64,000 nucleotides of DNA from Brevibacillus panacihumi (GCF_003710985.1 NZ_RHHT01000015.1:1-64000); one strand, 5' to 3'. Numbered from the stretch's first letter, positions 17,146 to 26,171 are shown. The notes: generated by a model from the letters alone, not told the origin. Numbers and translations are program-made.

Positions 17146-17358
17146 ATGAAAGAGATTGCAAGCGGTGCAAGTTTACTTCTATTGCTTCAGGGAGTTGGAG
17201 GGATCATAAACCGATTAACGGGTGGGGGATCAAGTTGGTTTCTCGTCAATTACATCGATGCATTGCAAGGATATGAAATAATAGCCAGTATAATTTTAGT
17301 GATATTGGGAGCAATTATTGGTGTGGGTTCTCTTAAAATAAAGGGTAAAGATGACTAA
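17146..17358 (+). CDS. Small two-helix membrane protein
   Basis: This 70-residue protein starts at ATG 17146, with AAGGAG at proper spacing; it has two hydrophobic segments (ASGASLLLLLQGVGGI and IIASIILVILGAIIGVG) and a basic, charged tail (KIKGKDD). It follows the GAP-family gene by 31 bp and probably shares its TetR-controlled transcript. I do not recognise the family. Confidence 0.7.
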   Translation: MKEIASGASLLLLLQGVGGIINRLTGGGSSWFLVNYIDALQGYEIIASIILVILGAIIGVGSLKIKGKDD

Positions 17359-17402
17359 CCTATTATGTCTTGAAGACCTCATAGTTATTCAACCACCACA
17401 AC

Positions 17403-17782
17403 ATGGATGTAACAACCCTCGAGGCATTAGCAGAACCTAACCGGTTGCTATCATTGAATTATTGCGGGAATCCCTCTAACAGTTGGTGAAAATAGCCATC
17501 AGTATGGAATCCTGGAACAAGACAATTTATAAGGAAATTGTGGAGCCCGAGAAAATTGTCTATACTGATTATTTCTTAGATGAGGATTGCGTAATATAAA
17601 TGAAGCTATGCCCGCACCTGAAGTGACAATGGAATTCATTGATTTAAGAGTTTAAATAAAATTGGTCAGTCGTTCAGTATTCGATTCAAAGGAATCCTCC
17701 AAGCCGTTCTCGACATGGGATTGCTGGAAGGCATTACTCAAACCGAGGATCGCTTGAACGAGCTTGTAGAAACTCTGAAGTA
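17403..17782 (+). pseudogene. Relics of an ArsR regulator and an AHSA1/SRPBCC protein
   Basis: MDVTTLEALAEPNRL and, in another frame, IIELLRESL match the N-terminus of an ArsR-type repressor (about 17403-17500). Then EIVEPEKIVYTDYFLDED (about 17535-17590), MPAPEVTMEFIDL (about 17605-17650) and VLDMGLLEGITQTEDRLNEL (about 17705-17782) match successive blocks of an AHSA1/SRPBCC lipid-binding-fold protein. These two families are commonly paired. Several frameshifts and stops and large missing pieces make this a clear double pseudogene. Confidence 0.7.
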
Positions 17783-17816
17783 AATTAAAGTTCGCATTAT
17801 GAATAGATCGGCAAAA

Positions 17817-17845
17817 AAAGGAGCACCGCAGAAAGGTACTCCTTT
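17817..17845. terminator. Terminator-like hairpin
   Basis: AAAGGAGCACC (17817-17827) pairs with GGTACTCCTTT (17835-17845), one mismatch, with A and T runs outside both arms, so it could work in either direction. It follows the AHSA1 relic. Confidence 0.6.
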
Positions 17846-18071
17846 CGAACTCGTGAACGATTTAAATTGCTCATGTGCGGATATGGGTAATTCTTACGAT
17901 TTATTATTTTCGGTTTTTTTGTTTGCGTGGCTTGGTTTGCCGGAGCTTATGCAAGATCCGAGCTAATTCCCCAAATCAAATTCTTCTTCCCGCGCTCTTA
18001 ATACCATCACATATATCCATTTCTTTTAATATATTGTTTTATAAATTAGTTCTACTTTTTGTACATAATTT
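17846..18071. other. Intergenic stretch, nothing recognised
   Basis: AT-rich sequence with no open frame of note, no ribosome binding site and no clear repeat. The frames present are short and do not resemble families I know. Confidence 0.4.
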
Positions 18072-18248
18072 GATTTTATCAGTTGCAGCAACCGCAGTGA
18101 GTTGTTACAGCAACCACTTCTCGATCCTCTTCTGCGACCGAGGACGCCAGCACGATGCATGAATGCGGTGTTATACGAATCCCTTTCCCCTACACAGTAC
18201 CTGCTTACAAAAACTGCAATGGTTTGATCCGGCCTCGTAAACAGCCAT
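18072..18248 (-). pseudogene. Relic of a small cysteine-rich protein
   Basis: On the minus strand ATG 18248 opens MAVYEAGSNHCSFCKQVLC and stops soon after a one-base slip; the next frame continues GIRITPHSCIVLASSVAEED and ends VAVTTHCGCCN. Together that would be about 57 residues with paired cysteines, possibly a zinc knuckle. There is no clear Shine-Dalgarno. Function is unknown; it may also be chance. Confidence 0.35.
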
Positions 18249-18259
18249 AGTTTATGCAC

Positions 18260-19287
18260 AAAAAAACTACGACTGACCAATTAACTCACAGACTTTGCGC
18301 TCGATGTTCTGCAGGTAATTTTCAGGGCTTTAGTGCATCGTCAACACAACGAATTCACCGCTTCGGAGGATATAGTCGTTCCAACTTCGACGACCTGTCA
18401 TCCGTCGGTGCTTCGTTTTCGTTTGACGGAAGAACCCATTTCAGGAGCACAAGCCCCTTTTTTAGTCAAGCTTCTTTCCAGCGACTACTGCTGAATAGCT
18501 TGAGCATTTTCAAAAATCCGAACACCGGGCAAATCTAGAGGCGGATCCCACGCAGCGTTTTCTTAATGCCTGAATCCGAGATCTTTGATGGGCTGGAGAA
18601 GCGTTTTGAGTTCGCTAGCGGAACCACTTTTTTTAAGTTTTGAGCGGCCAAAATGGTTCCGCTGAACCCTTCACGTACGACGTAAAGGGTTTCATTCCCT
18701 TTTTCCGGCTGAACGGCCACCCATGGACAACATGATGCCTTTGTTCTCTTTCACCACGCGCTCAAGTTCCAAACGAATTTGTTCTGTAACCGAAGCTCGA
18801 AGCAGCGTTAAATAACGCTCATACAATCTCATTGAATTACGCTCGGATGTTGCTACTCCACGTCCGTTAAGCTCCTAAGTGATTCCAGCGATTGTTAAGT
18901 GACGCTTGAAGCGAAGTTCTTCAACGAGGGCAAGAACGTCAAATCCGTATGACGTGTGCTTCATGCAAAGAGCATCTGCCTGAGCAGATCTGAAGTATCT
19001 CGATAAGTTCCCGCACTCTTCATGGGGGCTGTGATAAGCCATGTTCCAAACCTGAAACACGCCGCGAAGCGTGGAGATATTCTTCTTCCACGCGGCATGA
19101 TGACGTTTCAATTTTCTACCGCAATCTGGGCAAGTCTCGATTTCCGCACGAAAATAAATGATTTGCCCGGTGACGATTCGATTTTTTGGTAATGGCATGA
19201 GAAAGACCTCCGTCAATTAGCTCTTTTACTACTTCGACAGAGGTTCTGGAAATCCTTGTTAGTTAATTGGTCAGTCGTAGTTTTTTT
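18260..19287 (-). mobile_element. Decayed transposable element with perfect 27-bp inverted repeats
   Basis: The outer ends 18260-18286 and 19261-19287 are exact inverted copies over 27 bp, each starting with seven A's (or T's) followed by CTACGACTGACC. Between them is a 1-kb body with transposase fragments on the minus strand, too short for a complete gene. No target-site duplication is evident next to the A/T runs. The intact repeats could still be used by a full-length relative elsewhere in the genome. Confidence 0.8.
18535..19216 (-). pseudogene. Fragmented transposase with N-terminal zinc motif
   Basis: The N-terminal piece (18875-19216) encodes TCPDCGRKLKRHHAAWKKN with a further HEECG, a likely zinc finger, and ends shortly after FDVLALVEELRFKRHLT. 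A second piece (about 18535-18720) encodes VQPEKGNETLYVVREGFSGT, typical of the region around a DDE transposase catalytic strand. The intervening and C-terminal parts are missing or out of frame. I cannot name the IS family with certainty. The product would be inactive. Confidence 0.6.
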
Positions 19288-19308
19288 CTAATCGATAATC
19301 TATAAATC

Positions 19309-19479
19309 ATGAATAAGAGAGTCGTATTTACGTTAGATCATCCAACTTTGGCGAATGCTGCGAGCGAATCTATAATAGCCTGCTTCTTCCTTCATGCCAG
19401 CAAGTACGGGAAGTATGTTCAAGAAGACTGCAGCAGTTGCGGTCATATACTAGACATTCTCACTGATCGAATAACTTAG
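19309..19479 (+). other. Possible 56-residue ORF, unassigned
   Basis: ATG 19309 opens MNKRVVFTLDHPTLANAASE and ends CGHILDILTDRIT. It has two cysteines close together (CSSC). There is no obvious ribosome binding site, and it starts only 21 bp past the end of the decayed transposable element. It may be a relic or chance. The remaining gap to the ger operon shows only the GGAGG site before its first gene. Confidence 0.25.
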
Positions 19480-19607
19480 TAATGTCGTAACCTGAAGCTT
19501 GATTTCACCTCACGATAATTTGCAACAGCATAACTGCCAATGGAATAAGAATCCACCCAATAGGAAACAATGATAATGATGAGATGTGAGAATCTGGAGG
19601 TTCGTCG

Positions 19608-21074
19608 ATGGCAAGAAAAAAACAAAATCAATCGATCAAGAATGATTTTTTCGGAGACATTCAATCAGCCCTCGGGTTACCCCCGGACTTGGTCTGCCGA
19701 TCCTTGTTTGTCCAAGGGGAACAAACCGTGCAGTGCGTATATCTGGAATCGATGGTCAATAAAAAAACGATTGACGAATATATTTTGAAATCGTTCACGG
19801 AAAATACGTTTTCCGAAGGGGAAGCGCCTCTTTCCGCCGAAAGCGGTTTTTTGCGCGAATTTTCCTTTTCCGATCCATATGAACAGTTGCGGGAACATGC
19901 CGTAAAAGCTCTCCTGGCAGGCCATTGCGCACTAACCGATTTTTCAAGGGAGCGCGTTTGTCTCATCAATGTGACCGAATCCAAACAACGCTCCATTGAA
20001 GAACCGAAGTCGGAATCGACCATTCGCGGGCCGCACGAAGGCTTTACGGAAAGCATTCTGACCAATGTGGGGCTTGTCCGCAAAAGAATCCGCAACCCAT
20101 TCCTCCGGTTTGATAAAATGAACATCGGCAATCAAACCGGGACGACTTTGCTTATGGTGTACATGGAGAACCTCGCCCCGGAATCGCTGGTCCGGGAAGT
20201 GCGCGGCAGATTGTCAGCCATCCGGACGGACAGTGTGCTGGAAAGCGCTTATGTGGAGGAATTCATCCAGGACCGGATTTGGTCTCCTTTTCCGACGCTT
20301 ACCAACACCGAGCGCCCTGATATGGTAGCTGCCCAGTTGCTGGATGGTAAAGTGGCCGTAATGGTGGACGGAACGCCCAACGTCCTGCTTGCCCCCATGA
20401 CGTTTTTCGAGTTTTTCAGTTCTCCTGAAGATTATTATCAGCGGGCGGACATCGCCACGTTTATTCGCTGGATTCGGTTGATTTCCTTTTTTACGGCCGT
20501 GTTCGTCCCTTCCTTGTATGTCGCGGCCACGACGTTCCATCAGGAACTGATCCCGACCCGACTTCTGATCAGTTTGTCCGCCCAGCGGGAAGGGGTTCCC
20601 TTCCCCGCCATCTTCGAAGTGTTGTTAATGGAAGTCGTGTTTGAAATTATCCGGGAAGCGGGGCTGCGTATGCCGCGGGCGGTCGGACAGGCGCTTTCGA
20701 TCGTGGGGGCGATTGTACTGGGGCAGGCGGCGGTGGAAGCCGGTCTCATTTCCGCCGCGATTGTCATTGTCGTAGCCATAACCGGCATCACCAATTTTGT
20801 CGTTCCGGTTTACAGCTTTGGCATGTCACAACGCCTGCTTCGCTTTTCGTTCGTGCTGTTGGCCGGCTTTATGGGCCTTTTTGGCATTTTATGCGGTGCC
20901 CTGTTTCTGGTTGCCCATCTGGTGTCGCTTAAGTCATTTGGCGTTCCTTACTTCACTCCCGCTTCCCCGTCCATAGGAACCGATTGGAAAGATGTGTTGG
21001 TGCGGCTGCCCCGGCCCTGGCTGGATCCGAACGGTCTGCCCGGATATATTCGGAATATGAAGAGAAAAAGGTAA
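19608..21074 (+). CDS. Spore germinant receptor subunit A (GerAA family)
   Basis: This 488-residue protein starts at ATG 19608 after GGAGG. A soluble N-terminal half (to about residue 290, containing the family blocks RGPHEGFTESILTNVGLVRKRI and ESAYVEEFIQD) is followed by about five membrane segments (FFTAVFVPSLYVA, PRAVGQALSIVGAIVLGQAAV and others). It resides in the spore inner membrane and, with the B and C subunits, senses germinant nutrients. It is first in an A-C-B-D operon. Forespore (SigG) control would be expected; I did not find a convincing SigG promoter. Confidence 0.95.
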   Translation: MARKKQNQSIKNDFFGDIQSALGLPPDLVCRSLFVQGEQTVQCVYLESMVNKKTIDEYILKSFTENTFSEGEAPLSAESGFLREFSFSDPYEQLREHAVKALLAGHCALTDFSRERVCLINVTESKQRSIEEPKSESTIRGPHEGFTESILTNVGLVRKRIRNPFLRFDKMNIGNQTGTTLLMVYMENLAPESLVREVRGRLSAIRTDSVLESAYVEEFIQDRIWSPFPTLTNTERPDMVAAQLLDGKVAVMVDGTPNVLLAPMTFFEFFSSPEDYYQRADIATFIRWIRLISFFTAVFVPSLYVAATTFHQELIPTRLLISLSAQREGVPFPAIFEVLLMEVVFEIIREAGLRMPRAVGQALSIVGAIVLGQAAVEAGLISAAIVIVVAITGITNFVVPVYSFGMSQRLLRFSFVLLAGFMGLFGILCGALFLVAHLVSLKSFGVPYFTPASPSIGTDWKDVLVRLPRPWLDPNGLPGYIRNMKRKR

Positions 21075-21089
21075 TCTGGAGGAACAAAC

Positions 21090-22274
21090 ATGACCAACCG
21101 GTATGCAGCGGGTCTGTTCATCCTGATGATGTTTACCGCCCTGCTTACGGCTTGCTGGGACAGGACGGAGATGAACGAACTGGCGCTGGTCAGTATGGTG
21201 GGGGTGGACAGCGACCCGGAGAGCGACAAAATAACCGTGTATTACCAGATCATCAACCCGCTCAGCGGCACTTCCGCCAAAGGTACGTCGGGAGGCGAAC
21301 AAGCCCCTGTATACACTTACGAAATCAGTGGATCGTCTTTTGGAGAAATCAAATCTACGATTTACAAAATGTTGCCGCGCAAGTTATTTATGGCCCACTG
21401 CAAGGTGCTGCTCGTTTCCCAGCGGGCCGCCAAACAAGACATGCGCGATATTGTCAACTTTATCGAAATGCAACCCAACGGCCGCTCGTCGGTCCCGATG
21501 CTGATCGTCGACGGACCGTTATCTCAGGTCATGAGAACATTAACTCCCCTGGAGCGGGTGCCGTCTGACACAATCGATTCCAGGGTCGACCTGCTGATCC
21601 GGAATTCGCTCCTAGTGGGAAAACAGATCAAGGTCAGTGATGTGATTGAACGGATGGAAAAGTTGGATACGATCGTATTACCGTTGATCACCGGAATGAC
21701 AGAGGCACCTTCTTCCAACAGCGGGGAAAGGTCGGCGGATATCGACGCCAATCAAAACAACTTTATCATCCGAGGCGGGGCGGTTTTCCGTGATTATCGC
21801 ATGGCGGGCAAACTGAATGATACGCAGCTGGTCTGGTACCATTTGCTAAATGGCGATCGAGGTCGCCACGTGCGACAGTTTCAGGTGGAAGGAAAACAGG
21901 TATCCGTGGAATTGAGACTGGTTCGCATAAAACGTGAGGTCTTCTGGAAATCCGATCAACCTGTCGTTCGGATCCGCTTGGACCTCGAACTTTCCACTGC
22001 CTATACAATCGAGTTCGTCCCGAAGTCTCGGAACGAGGTGGAGAGACTTGAAAACAGACTGAATCAGATCATAGCAGACGAGTCGCTTGCTTTCTATCAA
22101 ATGATAAGGGAGCGTGGCTGGGATCTGTTAAGCATCAACGACTTGTTGCGCAAACAAACGCCAAATCATCCGGATATCGACCAAGCGGCGAAAAATGCGC
22201 AAATTGAGATTCGTGCAAATACCCGGCTGCTCCGAACGGGAAGCATGAGTCAACCTTATGGAGGAACAGGATGA
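21090..22274 (+). CDS. Spore germinant receptor lipoprotein C (GerAC family)
   Basis: This 394-residue protein has a lipoprotein signal (FTALLTACWDR, lipidated Cys near residue 23) followed by the GerC-family opening ELALVSMVGVDSD. It sits on the outer face of the spore inner membrane as the third receptor subunit. ATG 21090 follows GGAGG. It lies 15 bp after the A subunit and overlaps the B subunit start by 4 bp (ATGA). Confidence 0.93.
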   Translation: MTNRYAAGLFILMMFTALLTACWDRTEMNELALVSMVGVDSDPESDKITVYYQIINPLSGTSAKGTSGGEQAPVYTYEISGSSFGEIKSTIYKMLPRKLFMAHCKVLLVSQRAAKQDMRDIVNFIEMQPNGRSSVPMLIVDGPLSQVMRTLTPLERVPSDTIDSRVDLLIRNSLLVGKQIKVSDVIERMEKLDTIVLPLITGMTEAPSSNSGERSADIDANQNNFIIRGGAVFRDYRMAGKLNDTQLVWYHLLNGDRGRHVRQFQVEGKQVSVELRLVRIKREVFWKSDQPVVRIRLDLELSTAYTIEFVPKSRNEVERLENRLNQIIADESLAFYQMIRERGWDLLSINDLLRKQTPNHPDIDQAAKNAQIEIRANTRLLRTGSMSQPYGGTG

Positions 22275-23362
22275 AGCCAATGATTTCCCGATTCCAGTTT
22301 TATCTGCTGACAATCAATTATATCCTCGGAACCACCCTTTTCGTGCTGATCGGGCGGCTGGTCGTACAGGCGGGACAGGATGCCTGGCTCATGCCCTTGT
22401 GGGCAGGAAGTTTTGGCATACTCGTCGGTCTGTTCTGGATTTTTCTTTTCCGATATTACCCGGGCAAAAGTCTGGTGCAAATCCCGCTGGAAGCTTGGGG
22501 ACGTTCTCTGGGAACGCTTGTTTCCGTCCTGTATTTTCTTTATTTCTGTATTTTGGCTGGATGGGCTCTTCGAAATTTAAGCGATTTTTTAAATGGAACC
22601 ATCATGCCGGAGACGCCGAAAACCGTTTTTCACGTCATGTTTTTGCTTGTCGCCTTTTACACGGTCGCTCAGGGGACGGAAGCCATCGGACGATTAAATC
22701 AAATCATCACTCCGTTTTTGTTCTTCCCGTTCTGGTTTGTTCTGTTGCTGGCAATGGTGAACTGGGATTGGGGAAGACTTCAGCCAGCTTTCCATTCCGA
22801 CCTGGGTGCCATTTTGCAATACCATTCCTTTTTGGGCTTTCCCTATATGGAAACTATTGCGCTCACGATATTGTTTCCGCTGGTCAAACAGGGGGCAACA
22901 CGCCCCTTTTTGCTTGGGTTGATGACCGCTTCCCTTTCTCTTAGCATGACCTTGTTTATGATTATCGGTTTATTAGGAGTGGAGAGGGCGTCACAACTTA
23001 CCTTTCCAGTGTATACGACCGTGCAGGAAATTTCCATCGGAGAGGTGATCGTCAACATCCATTCCATTATCTCCGTTATTTTACTGATTCTGATTTTTAT
23101 CAAGCTGTTGGTACTCGTTTACGGAGCTTCCGAAACGCTGCGTCAAGTATTTCGTCCAAAAACCCGGTGGCCTCATTTTCTGGGTTTGACGATTTTGTTG
23201 TCGGCGACCGCCTTGTCCATCTATGAAAACCCGATCCAAAACGAGGAATGGGATGAAAAATATACATTCATATATGACAGTTTCTTTGTTCTACTGATCC
23301 CCTTTTTGTTGCTAGTGACAACATGGGTCAAACGCACGTTCGAGAAGCGAAAAGGAGGATGA
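22271..23362 (+). CDS. Spore germinant receptor subunit B (GerAB family)
   Basis: This 363-residue integral membrane protein has ten predicted helices and belongs to the APC-like GerB family, which holds the amino-acid-type germinant pocket. Visible blocks are ISRFQFYLLTINYILGTTLF at the start and GRLNQIITPFLFFPFW in the middle. It is coupled to the C subunit by ATGA overlap. Together the three subunits form an ion-channel-like receptor; the specific nutrient cannot be read from sequence. Confidence 0.93.
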   Translation: MKPMISRFQFYLLTINYILGTTLFVLIGRLVVQAGQDAWLMPLWAGSFGILVGLFWIFLFRYYPGKSLVQIPLEAWGRSLGTLVSVLYFLYFCILAGWALRNLSDFLNGTIMPETPKTVFHVMFLLVAFYTVAQGTEAIGRLNQIITPFLFFPFWFVLLLAMVNWDWGRLQPAFHSDLGAILQYHSFLGFPYMETIALTILFPLVKQGATRPFLLGLMTASLSLSMTLFMIIGLLGVERASQLTFPVYTTVQEISIGEVIVNIHSIISVILLILIFIKLLVLVYGASETLRQVFRPKTRWPHFLGLTILLSATALSIYENPIQNEEWDEKYTFIYDSFFVLLIPFLLLVTTWVKRTFEKRKGG

Positions 23363-23363
23363 A

Positions 23364-23588
23364 TTGAACATGTTGATGCTTCACATCCTGCTGGCGCCTT
23401 TGATAGGTTTGCCGATGTTGGGATTGCTTCGAAAGAGACTTTATCGGGATGCAGCAGTTTTTGGGGCTGTATCTGTTATTGGATACGGATTATGGATTTG
23501 TATCGTGAATCATCGTCCTTTTATCATTACGATTTTTATTGAAAGAATGATTGAAATGTTAAAATCCATTTCAACGACGATGATATAA
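23364..23588 (+). CDS. Small D-type subunit of the germinant receptor
   Basis: This is a 74-residue protein with two hydrophobic segments (MLHILLAPLIGLPMLGLL and AAVFGAVSVIGYGLWICIV). Small two-helix D subunits are encoded at the end of many ger operons and modulate receptor function. TTG 23364 lies 5 bases after GGAGG; ATG 23370 is the alternative. It follows the B subunit by one base. Assignment rests on position and topology. Confidence 0.7.
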   Translation: MNMLMLHILLAPLIGLPMLGLLRKRLYRDAAVFGAVSVIGYGLWICIVNHRPFIITIFIERMIEMLKSISTTMI

Positions 23589-23946
23589 ACGTAGAATGAA
23601 TAGTTTTGCGGGTTCTTCCCAGTTTGTTACCACTATGATCCGCCAATCCTTGTGATAGAACTTTAACAGGAGATATGAAGGATGACTGAAGTGGCAGACT
23701 TCACCTGAAAGGTGCTCCTCCCTTTGGGTGATGTGTTTCAGTCAAACACCATTCTACCAAAGATTTGGATCCCTTTTATCGTTATCAAGAACATATGTAA
23801 CTATACAAAAATCGCTCGAATAGTCAACAACATAACTTTTCCACGTTGTATAACCAAGGATAGCCCCGCCAAAATAAAAGATTTTGTAAAATGGTAAGGA
23901 AGTTGTTCATTCCTGATGATTATAGTCAAAGGGAAGGGGGCAAACC
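23589..23946. other. Intergenic stretch after the ger operon
   Basis: No gene or clear terminator is visible. A section at about 23660-23755 has several short complementary segments (AAGTGGCAGACTT, CACCTGAAAGGTG) but I cannot match a known structured RNA. Confidence 0.35.
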
Positions 23947-24585
23947 ATGATCATAGCCACGAAACTTCATATTCCTCGATCGCGAAGCTCGCTTGTTGCG
24001 CGTTCCCGTCTCACCCGGCGTTTGCATAAGGGTTGGATTGCACGCTTACTTTGATCACAGCTCCAGCCGGGTATGGCAAAACGACATTGCTCGGCGAATG
24101 GGTGATGACGCTGGAAAATCCCGTCGCCTGGGTCTCGCTTGATCAAGGGGATAATGATCGCACGCGCTTCTGGGCACATACCATTGCAGCGTTAAAACAA
24201 GCGTATCCGTCTTTTGACCAACAGGACGTGCTTCGTCATGCCGCGGAAGATCCATCGGGTGTGTCGCTGATTGCTGCGCTCGTCAACGGGCTGCATCGCA
24301 TTCCGCAAACGAAGGTGCTCGTTTGGGATGACTTTCATCATATCGAAGAAGCGTCAATCTTGAAGGGCGTCACTTATCTGCTGGAACGTTTGCCACTACA
24401 TGTCCATCTCTATCTTGCAAGCCGAAATTCTCCAGCGCTTCCTCTTTCCAGACTACGAGCAGAAAATAGGCTGATCTGGTTGGATGCGCGCGATCTCCGG
24501 TTTGCGCCGGACGAAACGACCGAATTTTTTGCAAAGTGCGGCGGTATACAATTATCCAACGAAGATGTGGCGCACATCGGCATAC
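23947..24585 (+). pseudogene. MalT-like LuxR regulator, N-terminal ATPase domain only
   Basis: ATG 23947 (AAGGGGG upstream) opens MIIATKLHIPRSRSSLVARS, the usual start of large MalT-type ATP-dependent LuxR regulators. A frameshift near 24035 moves to the frame carrying LTLITAPAGYGKTTLL (Walker A) and VLVWDDFHHIEE (Walker B). The match ends near 24585; full proteins are about 850 residues with a TPR region and a C-terminal LuxR helix-turn-helix, all missing. Non-functional. Confidence 0.8.
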
Positions 24586-24779
24586 TCCGGGTTTTCCAAT
24601 GTACATCCATATCCGCTCCATGTGCAAGGAATTTAAAGGGAAATCGTTGATTTCCTTGCACATGAGTTCGATGAAAACGGAGCAAAACCTTTGTCGTTTC
24701 TCAATTTTTTATTCGTTCAGCAAGCCCTAAATAGGGCAGCAACATCAGTTTTTTGTCTCTGACCTAAAACTAAAGAAAA

Positions 24780-24828
24780 AAGCTTCTGGTTTCCAGAAGC
24801 TCAGGCTGTCGACTTTCTCGACAGCCCC
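24780..24828. terminator. Two tandem hairpins
   Basis: AGCTTCTGG with CCAGAAGCT, then GGCTGTCGA with TCGACAGCC, sit back to back in the gap between the MalT relic and the convergent small gene at 24836. They probably end transcription from one or both sides. Confidence 0.6.
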
Positions 24829-24835
24829 ATTATGT

Positions 24836-25061
24836 TTACTCATTGGCTAAGCGTTTCTTTGTCACCCATTCATTCCAATATTCTACTTCCTCTACACCTT
24901 CTCCTATTGCTTGAATTTTGCCAGTACAATATTCGCATACTAAAAAAAGGATCTTCTTCACGGATAATGGAGCACTGTTTTGGGGTTAATTTATCTAGTT
25001 CCCATAAGTAGAAATGTTTATTACAATGATCACATTTTACGATATCATTGTCATCTGCCAT
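24836..25061 (-). pseudogene. Small zinc-finger-like protein, frameshifted in a T run
   Basis: ATG 25061 follows GGGAGG. The protein opens MADDNDIVKCDHCNKHFYLW; at EDPFF a run of seven T's shifts the frame, and the other frame continues LVCEYCTGKIQAIGEG to KKRLANE. The joined 75-residue product has two CxxC pairs (CDHC and CEYC), a likely zinc-ribbon. Homopolymer slips are common errors, so the gene may be intact in reality. It lies 31 bp after another small open frame on the same strand. Confidence 0.65.
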
Positions 25062-25092
25062 TTTTTCCTCCCTGATTATCCTTAAGAAGTCG

Positions 25093-25254
25093 TTATTTAT
25101 ATGGTACAACAGATCTCCTTCCATTCCTATCCTTCAGCAAATTTCTATCTTTCTTTGCTTGCTTAGATTTTTTTTCATAGTCTAATTGATCTCTTGTGGT
25201 TTTTTGTAAATGCTCGTTATAACTGGGGTTGTAACGAACTTTATCAAAAATTTG
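25093..25254 (-). other. Small conserved-looking basic ORF without a clear start
   Basis: The minus-strand frame encodes FDKVRYNPSYNEHLQKTTRD and ends KDRNGRRSVVPYK, strongly charged and protein-like. Upstream there is a stop before any ATG/GTG/TTG, so either the N-terminus is lost or a rare ATT start is used. The downstream small zinc-finger gene follows with its own GGGAGG. Function is unknown. Confidence 0.4.
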
Positions 25255-25257
25255 AAG

Positions 25258-25534
25258 TCAAAGTTACCGAGATAACGCTGATGTTTTAGCTCCTTTGTAA
25301 TTGGGCTGCATTTTGGGATGCAATTACAGGATTAGTAATGCTACCGAAAAAGACGTAAATAAGATTGACAAGAACAACAGCCTGAACGACGTCCAGATTT
25401 AATAATCAATGGCGCCAATTTTCCTTAAGGCATAGCAGCGAGATTTTATGATCGGGCAGCCTTTGCGAAACATTTATAGCCTTGCAACGTCTTCTCATCA
25501 TAGGAAGATCTTGTATGCTTATGAGGTGAACTAT
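25258..25534. other. Intergenic stretch, nothing recognised
   Basis: Short frames only, none with a ribosome binding site apart from the GAGGTGAACTAT before the tmrB-like start at 25535. Confidence 0.4.
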
Positions 25535-26131
25535 GTGATTATTTGGATAAATGGGGCGTTTGGTTCCGGGAAAACGCAGACATCGTTTGAATAGAACAGA
25601 AGACTCCCAAATTCATTTGTGTTTGACCCCGAAAATGCAGGCTTTTTTATCAGAAAGAACATCCCAAAAGAAGTTTCCAAAGGTGATTTTCAAGATTATA
25701 CGATGTGGCGTGAGATGAATTACTCGATGTTGAAATACATAAACAGTGAATACAACGGCACCATTATTGTACCGATGACCCTGGTTCATCCTCAGTACTT
25801 CAGTGAAATTGTAGGCAAGCTAAGGAATGAAGGAGTCGCTGTTCACCATTTCACGTTATGCGCTTCAAAGGACGTTTTGCTGAAAAGATTGCGCACAAGA
25901 GGAGAAGGAAGAAATTCTTGGGCGGCGCGACAGATTGATCGATGTATAGACGGATTATCGAACGAAGTTTTTCGACATCATCTGGATACGGATAACTTGG
26001 AAGTTGGAGATGTCGTAGAAACAATCGCTTCGAAGTTATCTATCACTCTTCAGCCGGATCATAGAGGGAAGATGAGAAAGATAAAGGACCGTTTCACCAC
26101 ACAGATAAAGCAAATTCGTTTCTTTGACTAA
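25535..26131 (+). pseudogene. tmrB: TmrB-like ATP-binding resistance protein with a stop at codon 20
   Basis: TmrB gives tunicamycin resistance in Bacillus by binding the drug with a P-loop protein. The frame starts at GTG 25535 (GAGGTG upstream) as MIIWINGAFGSGKTQTSFE, a textbook Walker A motif, but codon 20 is TAG (25592-25594) where relatives have a hydrophobic residue. The frame then continues cleanly: VFDPENAGFFIRK, HHFTLCASKDVLLKRLRTRG and NSWAARQIDRCIDGLS, to 198 residues, the normal length. A downstream start at 25619 would lack the P-loop. Nonsense mutation, stop readthrough or sequence error are all possible. Confidence 0.8.
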
Positions 26132-26171
26132 ACCTACATAGGCAGATAAGCAAAGGGAAAGCGGGAGCACA

